From Pseudomonadota bacterium (lineage in GTDB: Bacteria > Pseudomonadota > Gammaproteobacteria > Burkholderiales > Burkholderiaceae_C): a stretch of DNA of 64,000 nucleotides. The number at the start of each line of letters is the position of its first letter. The stretch's first letter is position 1. Shown piece after piece: positions 56,531 through 64,000 of this stretch. Position numbers and translations under genes: made by a program. The notes under the pieces were generated by a model. It did not search any database, was not told the DNA's origin, and was given only the letters and a program-made list of their open reading frames with translations. The stretch covers positions 158,361 to 222,360 of the forward strand of contig JAKARB010000008.1 in NCBI GenBank assembly GCA_021819435.1, written 5' to 3'.

Positions 56531-58951
56531 TTGACGCAGCAGGACAGCGCCCCGCCCACCGAGCTGAACACCGCGACGTCGGTGCCAGCCGGCAGCACCG
56601 AGCCCGCTCAGGGCACGGCGGGGGACGCGCGCGCGGAAGACCCCTTGCTGGATGCGCTGCTGTGGCTGTGTCGCCATCATGGGCGCGAGCGCACGGCCGC
56701 CTCGCTGTTGGGCGAAACCGGCTTCGCCCCGCCGCTGATGCCCACGCATGCCGTGCGCGTGATGCGCGACGCTGGCTTCCAGGCCGCCATCGTCAAGCGC
56801 GAACCGCATCAGATCCTGGGGCTGCTGTTCCCGGTGGTGTTGTTGCTGCGTGGGGGCGAGGTTTGCATCCTAGTGCGGCGCATCGAGTCGAGCGCCGCGT
56901 CGCCCGGGCAGGAGCGCTACGAGGTGGTGATGCCGGTGGAAGGCATCACCATGGAGGCGGCCGCGGCCGACCTGCTGGTGGAGTACACGGGCTTCGCGCT
57001 GATGGTGTCGCCCACGGCCAGCGAGACGGTGCACCGCGATGGCGAGTTCGTCGAGCCCGGTGGCCATTGGTTGTGGCAGACGCTCAAACGCTTCACGCCG
57101 TATTACCGCTCGGCGATGATCGCGGCGCTGTTGACCAACGTGCTGATGCTGGTGACGGGCTTGTTCTCGTCGGTGGTGTTCGACCGCGTGATCCCGCACC
57201 AGGCGCTGGTGACGCTGTGGTCGCTGGCGGCGGGCGTGTTCGTGGCCCTGATCTTCGACCTGCTGGCGCGCCAGTTGCGCAGCCACTTGCTCGACTTGGC
57301 CGGCAAGAAGGCCGACTTGATGCTGGGCAACATCCTGTTCAAGAAGGCGCTGAGCCTGCGGCTGGAGAACCGGCCCGACTCTTCGGGCAGCTTCACGCAC
57401 CAGCTCACCCAGATCGAGACGGTGCGCGACTTCAGCGCCTCGGCCACGCTGTCCACGTTGACCGACTTGCCGTTCGTGTTCCTGTTCGTGGCGATGACCT
57501 TCATCACGGCCGGTCCGCTGGGCTGGGTGCTGGTGTTCGCGATACCGGTGCTGCTGGGGTTGTCGTGGCTGATCCAGGGGGTGCTGGCCAAGTTGCTCGG
57601 CGCCAACGTGAAGCAGCACGCCGACATGCAGGGCGTGATGATCGAGGCCGTCGAAGGCATTGAGGACATCCGCGCGGCGGGCGCGGCCGGGCACTTTCTG
57701 AGGCGTTACGAAGAGGCCAATGCCGCAGCGGCGCAATCGAGCGTGCGGGCGAGGGCGCTCTCGAGCTGGGTCAACAACGCCTCGGCCGTGTCGCAGCAGC
57801 TCATCACGGTGGTGATGTTGGTGTGGGGCGTGCACCTGGTGCACGACGGCGTCATCACCGGTGGTGCGCTGATCGGCTCGGTGATGTTCGCCGGGCGCGC
57901 GGTGGCGCCGCTGGGCAGCGTCATCAGCCTGGCGACGCGCTACCAGGGTGCGCGCGCGGCCTTGCGCATGCTCGATCGCATCATGGGACTGCCTTCCGAG
58001 CGCGTGCCCGATCGGCCCTACCTGCCCATGCCCAAGCTGCGTGGGCAACTGGCCTTGCGCGAGGTGTCGTTCTCTTACCCGAAGGGCACGCACGACCACG
58101 CGCAGTCGGTGTTGAAGGACCTGAACGTCAACATCCAGCCGGGCCAGCGCGTGGCCATCCTCGGCAAGATGGGCAGTGGCAAGTCGACCGTGCTGCGCCT
58201 GCTGGCGGGGCTTTACCAGCCGACCGATGGCATGGTCGAGGTCGATGGCCTGGACCTGCGCCAGGTGGACCCCACCGATTACCGCGCTCACGTGGGCTTC
58301 GTCGCGCAAGAGCCGCGTCTGTTCATGGGCACGCTGCGCGACAACATCCTGCTGGGGCGTGCGCACGCCGACCCGCGTCTGCTGGCATCGGTGCTGCAGA
58401 TGACCGGCCTCGACAAGGTGGTGGCCAATCACCCCATGGGGCTGGACATGCAGGTGGGTGAGATGGGTTGCCTGCTCTCGGGCGGGCAGCGCCAGTTGGT
58501 GGCCCTGGCGCGCTGCCTGATCACCAAGCCTTCGGTGTTGCTGATGGACGAGCCGACCAGCGCGATGGACGCGCAGGCCGAGGTGGACTTCGTGCGGCGC
58601 CTGGCCGGCATCCTGCCCAAGCGGACGCTGGTGGTGGTGACGCACCGACCGGCGCTGCTGGAGCTGGTGGACCACGTGATCGTGGTGGACTCGGGTCGCG
58701 TGGTGGCCAGCGGGCCGAAGGCCCAGGTGATGGCGGCGCTCACGGGGCGTCAGCCGGTCTCGCCGGTGGCCAGCCCGCAGGGTGGGGCGGCGGCAGGTGG
58801 TGCGCCTGGCGGTGTTGCCAGCGCGGCAGCACCGGCATCGGCGGCGCCCAGCGCACCGCGTCCACAGGTCATGGCCGCCGCACAGCCGACCCCACCGCCC
58901 GACGAGGACTTCGTCGACCTGTCTGACCCACCGTACCGGGTGCCATCATGA
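56531..58951 (+). CDS. Type I secretion ABC transporter/ATPase with C39-like domain
   Basis: 806 residues from TTG 56531 with GGAG seven bases upstream. N-terminal C39-like domain (about 35-165, DPLLDALLWLCRHHGRERTAASLLG) lacking the catalytic Cys of true C39 peptidases, as in RTX-type exporters. Six membrane helices at about 185-457. ATPase domain with Walker A GKMGSGKST (about 545-552), signature LLSGGQRQ (about 647), Walker B VLLMDEPTSAMD. The tail after about 740 is Ala/Pro/Gly-rich. It powers one-step export of large unfolded proteins. Its stop overlaps the HlyD start (ATGA). Confidence 0.95.
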   Translation: MTQQDSAPPTELNTATSVPAGSTEPAQGTAGDARAEDPLLDALLWLCRHHGRERTAASLLGETGFAPPLMPTHAVRVMRDAGFQAAIVKREPHQILGLLFPVVLLLRGGEVCILVRRIESSAASPGQERYEVVMPVEGITMEAAAADLLVEYTGFALMVSPTASETVHRDGEFVEPGGHWLWQTLKRFTPYYRSAMIAALLTNVLMLVTGLFSSVVFDRVIPHQALVTLWSLAAGVFVALIFDLLARQLRSHLLDLAGKKADLMLGNILFKKALSLRLENRPDSSGSFTHQLTQIETVRDFSASATLSTLTDLPFVFLFVAMTFITAGPLGWVLVFAIPVLLGLSWLIQGVLAKLLGANVKQHADMQGVMIEAVEGIEDIRAAGAAGHFLRRYEEANAAAAQSSVRARALSSWVNNASAVSQQLITVVMLVWGVHLVHDGVITGGALIGSVMFAGRAVAPLGSVISLATRYQGARAALRMLDRIMGLPSERVPDRPYLPMPKLRGQLALREVSFSYPKGTHDHAQSVLKDLNVNIQPGQRVAILGKMGSGKSTVLRLLAGLYQPTDGMVEVDGLDLRQVDPTDYRAHVGFVAQEPRLFMGTLRDNILLGRAHADPRLLASVLQMTGLDKVVANHPMGLDMQVGEMGCLLSGGQRQLVALARCLITKPSVLLMDEPTSAMDAQAEVDFVRRLAGILPKRTLVVVTHRPALLELVDHVIVVDSGRVVASGPKAQVMAALTGRQPVSPVASPQGGAAAGGAPGGVASAAAPASAAPSAPRPQVMAAAQPTPPPDEDFVDLSDPPYRVPS

Positions 58952-60213
58952 AAATGAGGCTGCCTGGTTTCGGTGGTGGTTTCGGCAGCAAGGGCCGTTC
59001 ATCGTCCTCGGGGCGTTTCTTCCCCGGGGACGAGCAGTTTCTGTCTGGCGTGAGCCAGGCCCGCATGGCCGAGGGCACGCCTCGCGCTAACTGGGTGCTG
59101 TGGCTGATGGCGGGTTTCGTGGCGCTGGCGGTGTTCTGGGCCGCCACGGCCCGCGTGGACATGATCACGCGCGCCGAGGCCAAGGTCGTGCCCGACGGGC
59201 GCGAACAGGTCATCTCCAGCCTGGAGGGCGGCATCCTGCGCGACCTGCGCGTGCGCGAAGGCATGGTCGTCGAGAAAGGGCAGGAGCTGGTGCAGCTCGA
59301 CCCCACGCGCGTGGAAGCGGCCCAGCAGGAAGGCCAGGCCAAGCGGTTGGCGCTCAAGGCCATGATCGCGCGGCTGAGCGCCGAGGCGGCAGGCCGGCCG
59401 CTGAAGTTCCCGCCCGACGTGGCCGCCGACCCCACCCTGGTGGAAGGCGAACGCGATGCCTACGACGCCCGGCGCGTGTCGCTGGACGAGGCGGTGGCCG
59501 TGAACCGGCGCAACCTGGGGCTGTTGCAGCGCGAGCTGGGCATGTCCGAGACGCTGGCGGCGCGCGGGCTGCTCTCGGACGTCGAGGTGATGCGCCTGCG
59601 CCGCCAGGCCAACGACCTGATGTTGCAGATCCAGGATCGCGTCAACCGCTTCAGGCAGGACGCCAGCAGCGACCTGGTGAAGGCGCGCACCGAACTGGCC
59701 CAGCTCGAAGAGCAGATGGTGGTCAAGCAGGACGTGTTGCAGCGCACCTCGATCAAGTCGCCCATCCGGGGCGTGATCAAGCACATCAAGATGGCGACCA
59801 TTGGTGGGGTGGTGCAGGCCGGCGCGCCCATCATGGAGATCGCGCCGGTGGGTGCGCAGTTGCTGATCGAGGCCAAGCTCAAGCCGGCGGACATCGGCTT
59901 CGTGCGCAAGGGCCTGTCGGCCTTGGTCAAACTGAGCGCTTATGACTACTACACCTACGGCGGGCTGCAAGGCCGCATCGACTACATCAGCCCCGACGCG
60001 CTGAGCGACGAAGGCAAGGTGGCCTCGGGCGACAACAGCTATTACCGCGCCCTCATCCGAACCGAGGTGTCGACCCTGAAACAGCATGGCGAGCCGCTGC
60101 CAGTGATCCCCGGGATGACGGCGAGCGTCGAAATACGCACCGGAGAACAGTCTGTTCTCCGCTATTTGCTCAAGCCCATGCTGCGATACAACGAAGCCTT
60201 CACAGAGAGGTGA
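58948..60213 (+). CDS. HlyD-type type I secretion membrane fusion protein
   Basis: 421 residues with a Gly/Ser-rich cytoplasmic N-terminus (about 1-45), one membrane segment (about 50-70, NWVLWLMAGFVALAVFWAAT), lipoyl half VISSLEGGILRDLRVREGMVVEKGQELVQLDP, a long coiled-coil hairpin (about 130-265), the second lipoyl half IKSPIRGVIKHIKM and a C-terminal beta domain with YDYYTYGGLQGRIDYISPDAL, typical of RTX-type adaptors. It bridges the ABC transporter and TolC. Translationally coupled to the ABC gene; the TolC-like gene begins six bases after its stop. Confidence 0.95.
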   Translation: MKMRLPGFGGGFGSKGRSSSSGRFFPGDEQFLSGVSQARMAEGTPRANWVLWLMAGFVALAVFWAATARVDMITRAEAKVVPDGREQVISSLEGGILRDLRVREGMVVEKGQELVQLDPTRVEAAQQEGQAKRLALKAMIARLSAEAAGRPLKFPPDVAADPTLVEGERDAYDARRVSLDEAVAVNRRNLGLLQRELGMSETLAARGLLSDVEVMRLRRQANDLMLQIQDRVNRFRQDASSDLVKARTELAQLEEQMVVKQDVLQRTSIKSPIRGVIKHIKMATIGGVVQAGAPIMEIAPVGAQLLIEAKLKPADIGFVRKGLSALVKLSAYDYYTYGGLQGRIDYISPDALSDEGKVASGDNSYYRALIRTEVSTLKQHGEPLPVIPGMTASVEIRTGEQSVLRYLLKPMLRYNEAFTER

Positions 60214-60218
60214 AGGCC

Positions 60219-61610
60219 ATGCGCGCTCATCGACGTTTGCTGCGACGTTTCACGCAGTACCTGCCCATGCTGGCAGCCGGCTTGTGCCTGCTGTCGGGCG
60301 TGGCCTTGGCCCAGTCTGGTGGCCGATGCAATGACCTGGCCAACCCGGAGCCCCGAGGCATCCGCGAACCCGCGCCGCTGAACCAAGGCGAGACCGCCCC
60401 GCTGGATCCGCAAAGCAGCCTGCAATTGCTGGTGCGCGAAGCCGTGCGCAAGAGCCAGGAAGTGGGCGCGGCCCGCCTGCTCGCCGATGCGGCGGGTTTT
60501 GACCTGGACGAGGTCCGCGCCGGCCGGTTGCCGCAAGTCAGCCTCAACGGCTTCCTGGGCGCGGGTGGCACCTATGGCGATGGTGTGAGCAAAACCGCCA
60601 ACGGCTCGCGCGCGACGGTGGGCGTGAACGTGTCGGCACCGCTTTACGACTTCGGCCGCCTGCAATCGCTCATTGACTGGCGCAAGCGCCTGGCCGATGC
60701 CGCCAAGCTGGGCGAAAGCGTGAGCCAGGAGCGCGTGGCGCTCGAAGTGGTCAACACCGCGCTGGAGCGCCAACGCTATCGCTTGCAATCACAGGTCTAC
60801 CAGCAGCAGGTGCGCAAGATGGGCTGCCTGGTCGATGCGCTCGAACAGATCGTGGCCGCCGACAAGGGTCGCACCAGCGAGCTCGTCCAGGCGCGCAAAT
60901 CGCTGCTGCAGGCCGAGCTCTCGCGTGACCAGTCGATGGCACTGGTGCGCCAGGTCGAATTCACGCTGCGCAAGTTCGTGGGCGACCAGATCTCGCTCAA
61001 CGACAGCTTCGTGGGCGCCTTGATGGTGACGCCCGACCTGGCCGAGATCAACCGCATGATCGAACGCCACCCCGAGGTGATGCGCGCCCGCCAGGAGGCC
61101 GATGCGCTCGACAGCTACGCCGAGGCCGTGAAGGCCGGGCAGAAGCCTCAACTCAACTGGCAGTTCTCTGGCAACGGCGGCCGCAGCGGCGAACAGACCG
61201 TGCGCGGCTGGAGCGCCGGCGTGTCGGTCAACGTGTCGCTGTTCAACGGTGGCGCACAGGAAGCGGCGTCGATGGCGGCCTACAAGCGCGCGCAGTCGGC
61301 GCACGTCTCCCTGGAGCAGACCTTGCTGGACCGCCAGGCCCGCGCCGCGCAGCTCTACGACGCCGCGCTGACCTCGATGGAGCGCGCTCGCCGCTACGTC
61401 GCGCTGCTGCGTGACACCGAGAAGGTGCGCCTGGCCACCTTCCAACAATGGTCTCAACTGGGCCGCCGCTCGCTGTTCGACGTGATGTCGGCGGAGACGG
61501 ACCACTTCTCGCAACGCGTGGCCTATGTGAATGCGCTGATGGACAGCGCCCAGTCCAACGCGAGCCTGCGCTCGGTGGGCGAAGGCCTGATGAGCTGGGC
61601 CCGCCCGTGA
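60219..61610 (+). CDS. TolC family outer membrane efflux protein
   Basis: 463 residues from ATG 60219 (MRAHRRLLRRFTQYLPM), preceded by GAGGTGA; GTG 60210 overlaps the HlyD stop. A signal peptide ends at VALAQ. The mature part has the paired coiled-coil OEP repeats of TolC: GFDLDEVRAGRLPQVSLNGFLG, LGVNVSAPLYDFGR-type VNVSAPLYDFGRLQSLID, and in the second half VSVNVSLFNGGAQEAASMAAY. It forms the outer membrane tunnel of the type I secretion machine. Confidence 0.94.
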   Translation: MRAHRRLLRRFTQYLPMLAAGLCLLSGVALAQSGGRCNDLANPEPRGIREPAPLNQGETAPLDPQSSLQLLVREAVRKSQEVGAARLLADAAGFDLDEVRAGRLPQVSLNGFLGAGGTYGDGVSKTANGSRATVGVNVSAPLYDFGRLQSLIDWRKRLADAAKLGESVSQERVALEVVNTALERQRYRLQSQVYQQQVRKMGCLVDALEQIVAADKGRTSELVQARKSLLQAELSRDQSMALVRQVEFTLRKFVGDQISLNDSFVGALMVTPDLAEINRMIERHPEVMRARQEADALDSYAEAVKAGQKPQLNWQFSGNGGRSGEQTVRGWSAGVSVNVSLFNGGAQEAASMAAYKRAQSAHVSLEQTLLDRQARAAQLYDAALTSMERARRYVALLRDTEKVRLATFQQWSQLGRRSLFDVMSAETDHFSQRVAYVNALMDSAQSNASLRSVGEGLMSWARP

Positions 61611-61650
61611 ACGACACCTCCTTGATCCCGACGCTGAAAGGCGCCTGCGC

Positions 61651-62829
61651 ATGAAACACCTCCTGGTCGAAGGCTGGCGTGGCGTCAACCACTCCATCGC
61701 CCTGGTCAACCAGCACCAGTTGCTGGAACTGGTGAGGCGGCCTTCGCTGCGTCTGTCGCATCGCGACCGGCCCTTCGCCATGGCGCACTGGAACCGCCAG
61801 GCCAACGCCAGCGGCTTCTCGCCTGAGGACATGGCGTGCATCGACGCCATCGCCGCGCCGGGCGATGAGCGGCCCGACGTGGTGCTCAGCCTGTCTTCGC
61901 CGATCGCGCCGGTGCGCGACGACGGCGTGCGGCAACTCACCTTCATGGTCACCGAACTGGGGCTGGGCGAGAAGAGCTTCGAAGGCGCCGGCCCGGGCAG
62001 GGTGGTCGACCGCGCGGCCTACACCGCCGGCCGCAACCGCATCGTCACGCCCACGCACTGGTCGCGCGACCGGCTGGTTGATTTCGGCTTCGACGCCGCC
62101 GGCATCGAGGTGATCCCGCACGGCGTGCGCATGGCCACCTTTCACCCGCTCAGCCGCGAAGAGCGCGCCACCAACCGCGCCAACCTGGGCCTGCGCAACG
62201 ATGAGTTCGTCTTCCTCAACCTGGGCGTAGCGACCTGGAACAAGGGGCTGGACCTGCTGCTCATCGGTTTTGCGCGCGCCCGCCAGCGCCATGCCCACCT
62301 GCGCCTGATCCTGAAAGACCAGCGCGACCTGTACGGCGTCTCCATCGAGCCCGTGATCAAGGACGTGGTGCAGCGCCACCCGGCCTTGTTCACCGAAGGC
62401 GTGCTCAACGCGATCATGGTGGTGCCAGGCAACCTGAACCCGGCCGAGCTGCGCCTGCTCTATGGCGTGGTCGATTGTTATGCCTCGCCTTACCGCGCCG
62501 AGGGCTTCAACCTGCCGGTGCTGGAGGCGATCGCCTGCGGCACGCCGGTGGTGGTGACCGATGGTGGTGCCACGGACGACTTCGTCAGCGACGAGGTGGC
62601 CATCCGTGTGGCCAGCCGAGCGGGCGATCAGGTCGACGGCGAAGGCCACGTGTTTGGCCGCTACCGCGAGGTGGATGAAGAAGCCCTGGTGCAAGCGCTG
62701 CTGAGCCACATCGATGGCTGGCGCGGCGCGCGGCCCAGGCTGCAAGACCACTGCATGGACCTGGCCCAGCGCCACTCGTGGGCCCGCGCCGTGGACAAGC
62801 TCGAAACCCTCATCTGCCGCGACGACTGA
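61651..62829 (+). CDS. Glycosyltransferase family 4-like protein
   Basis: 392 residues from ATG 61651. GT-B fold. The N-terminal domain (about 1-180) is weakly conserved; the C-terminal GT4-type domain has NRIVTPTHWSRDRLVDFGF, IEVIPHGVRMATFHPL, FLNLGVATWNKGLDLLLIGFARA and the nucleotide-sugar E-x7-E motif AEGFNLPVLEAIACGTPVVVTDGG. Donor and acceptor unknown. It lies 40 bases downstream of the tolC-like gene. Together with the OGT-like protein it suggests a two-sugar glycan on the secreted substrate (inference). Confidence 0.9.
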   Translation: MKHLLVEGWRGVNHSIALVNQHQLLELVRRPSLRLSHRDRPFAMAHWNRQANASGFSPEDMACIDAIAAPGDERPDVVLSLSSPIAPVRDDGVRQLTFMVTELGLGEKSFEGAGPGRVVDRAAYTAGRNRIVTPTHWSRDRLVDFGFDAAGIEVIPHGVRMATFHPLSREERATNRANLGLRNDEFVFLNLGVATWNKGLDLLLIGFARARQRHAHLRLILKDQRDLYGVSIEPVIKDVVQRHPALFTEGVLNAIMVVPGNLNPAELRLLYGVVDCYASPYRAEGFNLPVLEAIACGTPVVVTDGGATDDFVSDEVAIRVASRAGDQVDGEGHVFGRYREVDEEALVQALLSHIDGWRGARPRLQDHCMDLAQRHSWARAVDKLETLICRDD

Positions 62830-62873
62830 GCGCGACTTTCACCCAACCGCAGTTTTCTCCCCCGGAGCCCACG

Positions 62874-63623
62874 ATGAACATGAACGAGATCCGACCGCTG
62901 ACCCAGCAAGACGTGCTGGAAGCCCTGGACCTGCTGAGGCCCTGGGCCACGCGGCGCACGCCGAAGGTGCGCGTGGGCAACGATTACGACGGGGGCTATG
63001 TGCTGCCGGCGGTGGCGCTGCAATGCGATGCGGTGCTGTCCATCGGGGTGGGGCACGACGTGAGTTTCGACCACGTGATGGCCGAGCGCGGCGCGCGCAT
63101 CCTGCAGTTCGACCACACGGTGGAAGGCCCGCCGACGCCGCACGCCAACTTCATCTTCGACAAGAAGGGGTGGGCTTCGGAGACCATCGGTGACTTCGTG
63201 AGCTTCGCGGAGATGGTGCGGCGCATGGATGCGCTGCAGCCTCGGCATGCTTTGCTGAAGTTCGATGTGGAGGGGGCGGAGTACGAGGCTTTGCCCACCG
63301 TTGCCGACAGCGATTTGAAGCGCTTTGATGTGATCGCTTGTGAGTTGCATGACCTGGGCAAGTTGGCGGAGCCGGCTTTCCATGCGCGGTTCAGGCAGAC
63401 GATGGAGAAGTTGTTGGTGAGCCATGTGCCGGTGCATTTGCATGCCAACAACTATGCGGGGGTGGTGTTGGTGGAGGGAGTGCCGATGCCTTCGGTGATC
63501 GAGTTGAGCTTTTTGCGGCGTGACTTGGACAGTTTCCCTTGCCGTTCGAATGACCCGATTCCGGGGCCGCTGGATCGGCCGAATCACCCTGGGCGGGCGG
63601 ACATTGTGATGAATCCGTTCTGA
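62874..63623 (+). CDS. FkbM-like methyltransferase-type protein
   Basis: 249 residues from ATG 62874 (MNMNEIRPLTQQDVLEALD), with ggag upstream. GNDYDGGYVLP, VLSIGVGHDVSFDHVMAERGARILQFDHT and LLKFDVEGAEYEAL match the FkbM/SAM-dependent methyltransferase fold, with DVEGAEYE as the family hallmark. Such enzymes methylate sugars in glycans. The first part has the C-ending codons typical of the window; from about 63230 codons turn to TTG, GTG, GGG and T-ending forms. Terminator follows at 63654. Confidence 0.85.
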   Translation: MNMNEIRPLTQQDVLEALDLLRPWATRRTPKVRVGNDYDGGYVLPAVALQCDAVLSIGVGHDVSFDHVMAERGARILQFDHTVEGPPTPHANFIFDKKGWASETIGDFVSFAEMVRRMDALQPRHALLKFDVEGAEYEALPTVADSDLKRFDVIACELHDLGKLAEPAFHARFRQTMEKLLVSHVPVHLHANNYAGVVLVEGVPMPSVIELSFLRRDLDSFPCRSNDPIPGPLDRPNHPGRADIVMNPF

Positions 63624-63653
63624 TCCATTCATCTGGCGCTTTGGCGTGAGGAG

Positions 63654-63686
63654 GGCCCCGTCTGTTGGCGGGGCTTTTCTTTTTTT
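63654..63686 (+). terminator. Terminator after the secretion/glycosylation cluster
   Basis: Stem gccccg / cggggc with an eight-base loop, then ttttcttttttt. It lies about 30 bases after the FkbM-like stop. Confidence 0.75.
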
Positions 63687-63872
63687 GGGTTTGCTGTGGT
63701 TGGGTGAGCGGGTGGGTTGGCGTGCGTGGGGTGGGGCGGGTTTTCGGGGCAGCGCGGGGCGTTGCTGCGCCGGCATCGGCTCGGGCGCCACGCGGGTGGT
63801 CACGCCTTTGGCGTGACTTCCCTGTGGTGCTCCCAGCGAGGTGGGGCCCTCCAACTCGTTCCGCGCCCTTTG
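63687..63872. other. Non-coding, G/T-rich spacer before the IS element
   Basis: No convincing gene. Short open frames here have low-complexity Gly/Trp/Arg or Pro/Ala/His translations and no family signature. A perfect small inverted repeat gtcacgcc-ttt-ggcgtgac lies at 63799-63817. Confidence 0.6.
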
Positions 63873-64000
63873 GGGGGCCTGTCAGGAATTTAGTGTTCAG
63901 GGCATAGCATGACGAAACGGAGCATGTATGCCAAGCAAACTGAACCGAGCGAAGAAGGCAGCGCCCGCGCTGCCAGCCATTCCTAAGGAGCTTCTTGACC
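63873..64000 (+). mobile_element. IS256-family insertion sequence, left end (truncated by window)
   Basis: The sequence around 63873-63900 (ggcctgtcaggaatttagtg) resembles the terminal inverted repeats of IS256-family elements, and a transposase start follows 50 bases on. The right end lies outside the window, so repeat pairing and target duplication cannot be seen. Confidence 0.65.
63928..64000 (+). CDS. IS256 family (mutator-type) transposase, 5' fragment
   Basis: 24 codons are visible from ATG 63928: MPSKLNRAKKAAPALPAIPK and then ELLD. This matches the N-terminus of betaproteobacterial IS256-type transposases, which start with a basic stretch and a PxIPKEL motif. The catalytic DDE region is outside the window. 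Confidence 0.65.
   Translation, partial: MPSKLNRAKKAAPALPAIPKELLD

Noticed and set aside
63665..63907. 80-codon frame before the IS
   Set aside because: Starts in the terminator region, ends in the IS terminal repeat, and has a low-complexity Gly/Val/Trp translation.

Overview
The window is a high-GC chromosomal segment of a betaproteobacterium, most likely order Burkholderiales (inference from gene content and order: infC-rpmI-rplT-pheST-ihfA-merR-tRNA-Pro, glnA-DUF4124-ntrB-ntrC, psd-pssA-leuA, tig-clpP-clpX-lon, and an H-NS protein with the TWTGRG motif). Genes are closely packed on both strands. No CRISPR array, prophage or plasmid function is visible.

Layout. 1-7.2 kb: translation operon (IF-3 fragment, L35, L20, PheS, PheT), IHF-alpha, a MerR regulator and tRNA-Pro(GGG). 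A zinc alcohol dehydrogenase gene lies between pheS and pheT. 7.2-11.5 kb, minus strand: second MerR regulator, ubiE, BaiN/HI0933-type flavoprotein, membrane GGDEF protein. 11.6-17.3 kb, plus strand: AIM24-like protein, exported beta-propeller, polysaccharide deacetylase-like protein, sterol-desaturase-superfamily membrane protein, EI24 protein, molybdopterin-binding protein. 17.3-22.4 kb: nitrogen regulon (glnA with an NtrC/sigma-54 control region, DUF4124 protein, ntrB, ntrC). 22.5-26.4 kb: glycine-zipper lipoprotein, fused M16 peptidase, H-NS. 26.5-32.3 kb, minus strand: moxR-DUF58-tgpA-like operon ending in an MltB-like transglycosylase. 32.3-39.2 kb: HDAC-like deacetylase, MscS channel, psd, pssA, leuA, PBP7-type peptidase. 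39.3-42.3 kb: IclR regulator, TIGR03790 protein, squalene/phytoene-synthase-like protein. 42.3-46.9 kb: two-gene RND efflux operon behind a strong promoter that overlaps a perfect palindrome. 47-53.3 kb: tRNA-Leu(TAG), tig, clpP, clpX, lon. 53.3-54.4 kb: tRNA island with a duplicated Gly(GCC)-Cys(GCA) unit and tRNA-Leu(TAA) on the other strand. 54.6-63.6 kb: six-gene cluster joining a complete type I secretion apparatus (ABC, HlyD, TolC) with a SPINDLY/OGT-like glycosyltransferase, a GT4 glycosyltransferase and an FkbM-like methyltransferase-type protein. The right edge enters an IS256-family insertion sequence.

The best candidate for an undescribed system is the last cluster. Its composition suggests that a secreted protein is O-glycosylated in the cytoplasm and then exported by the dedicated type I machine. 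No substrate gene lies inside the window; it may lie beyond the IS at the right edge or elsewhere. Other points of note are a covarying hairpin in the two tRNA-Gly leaders, an orphan operator in front of the RND pump, a terminator hairpin directly before pheS, and divergent catalytic motifs in the GGDEF protein and the deacetylase.
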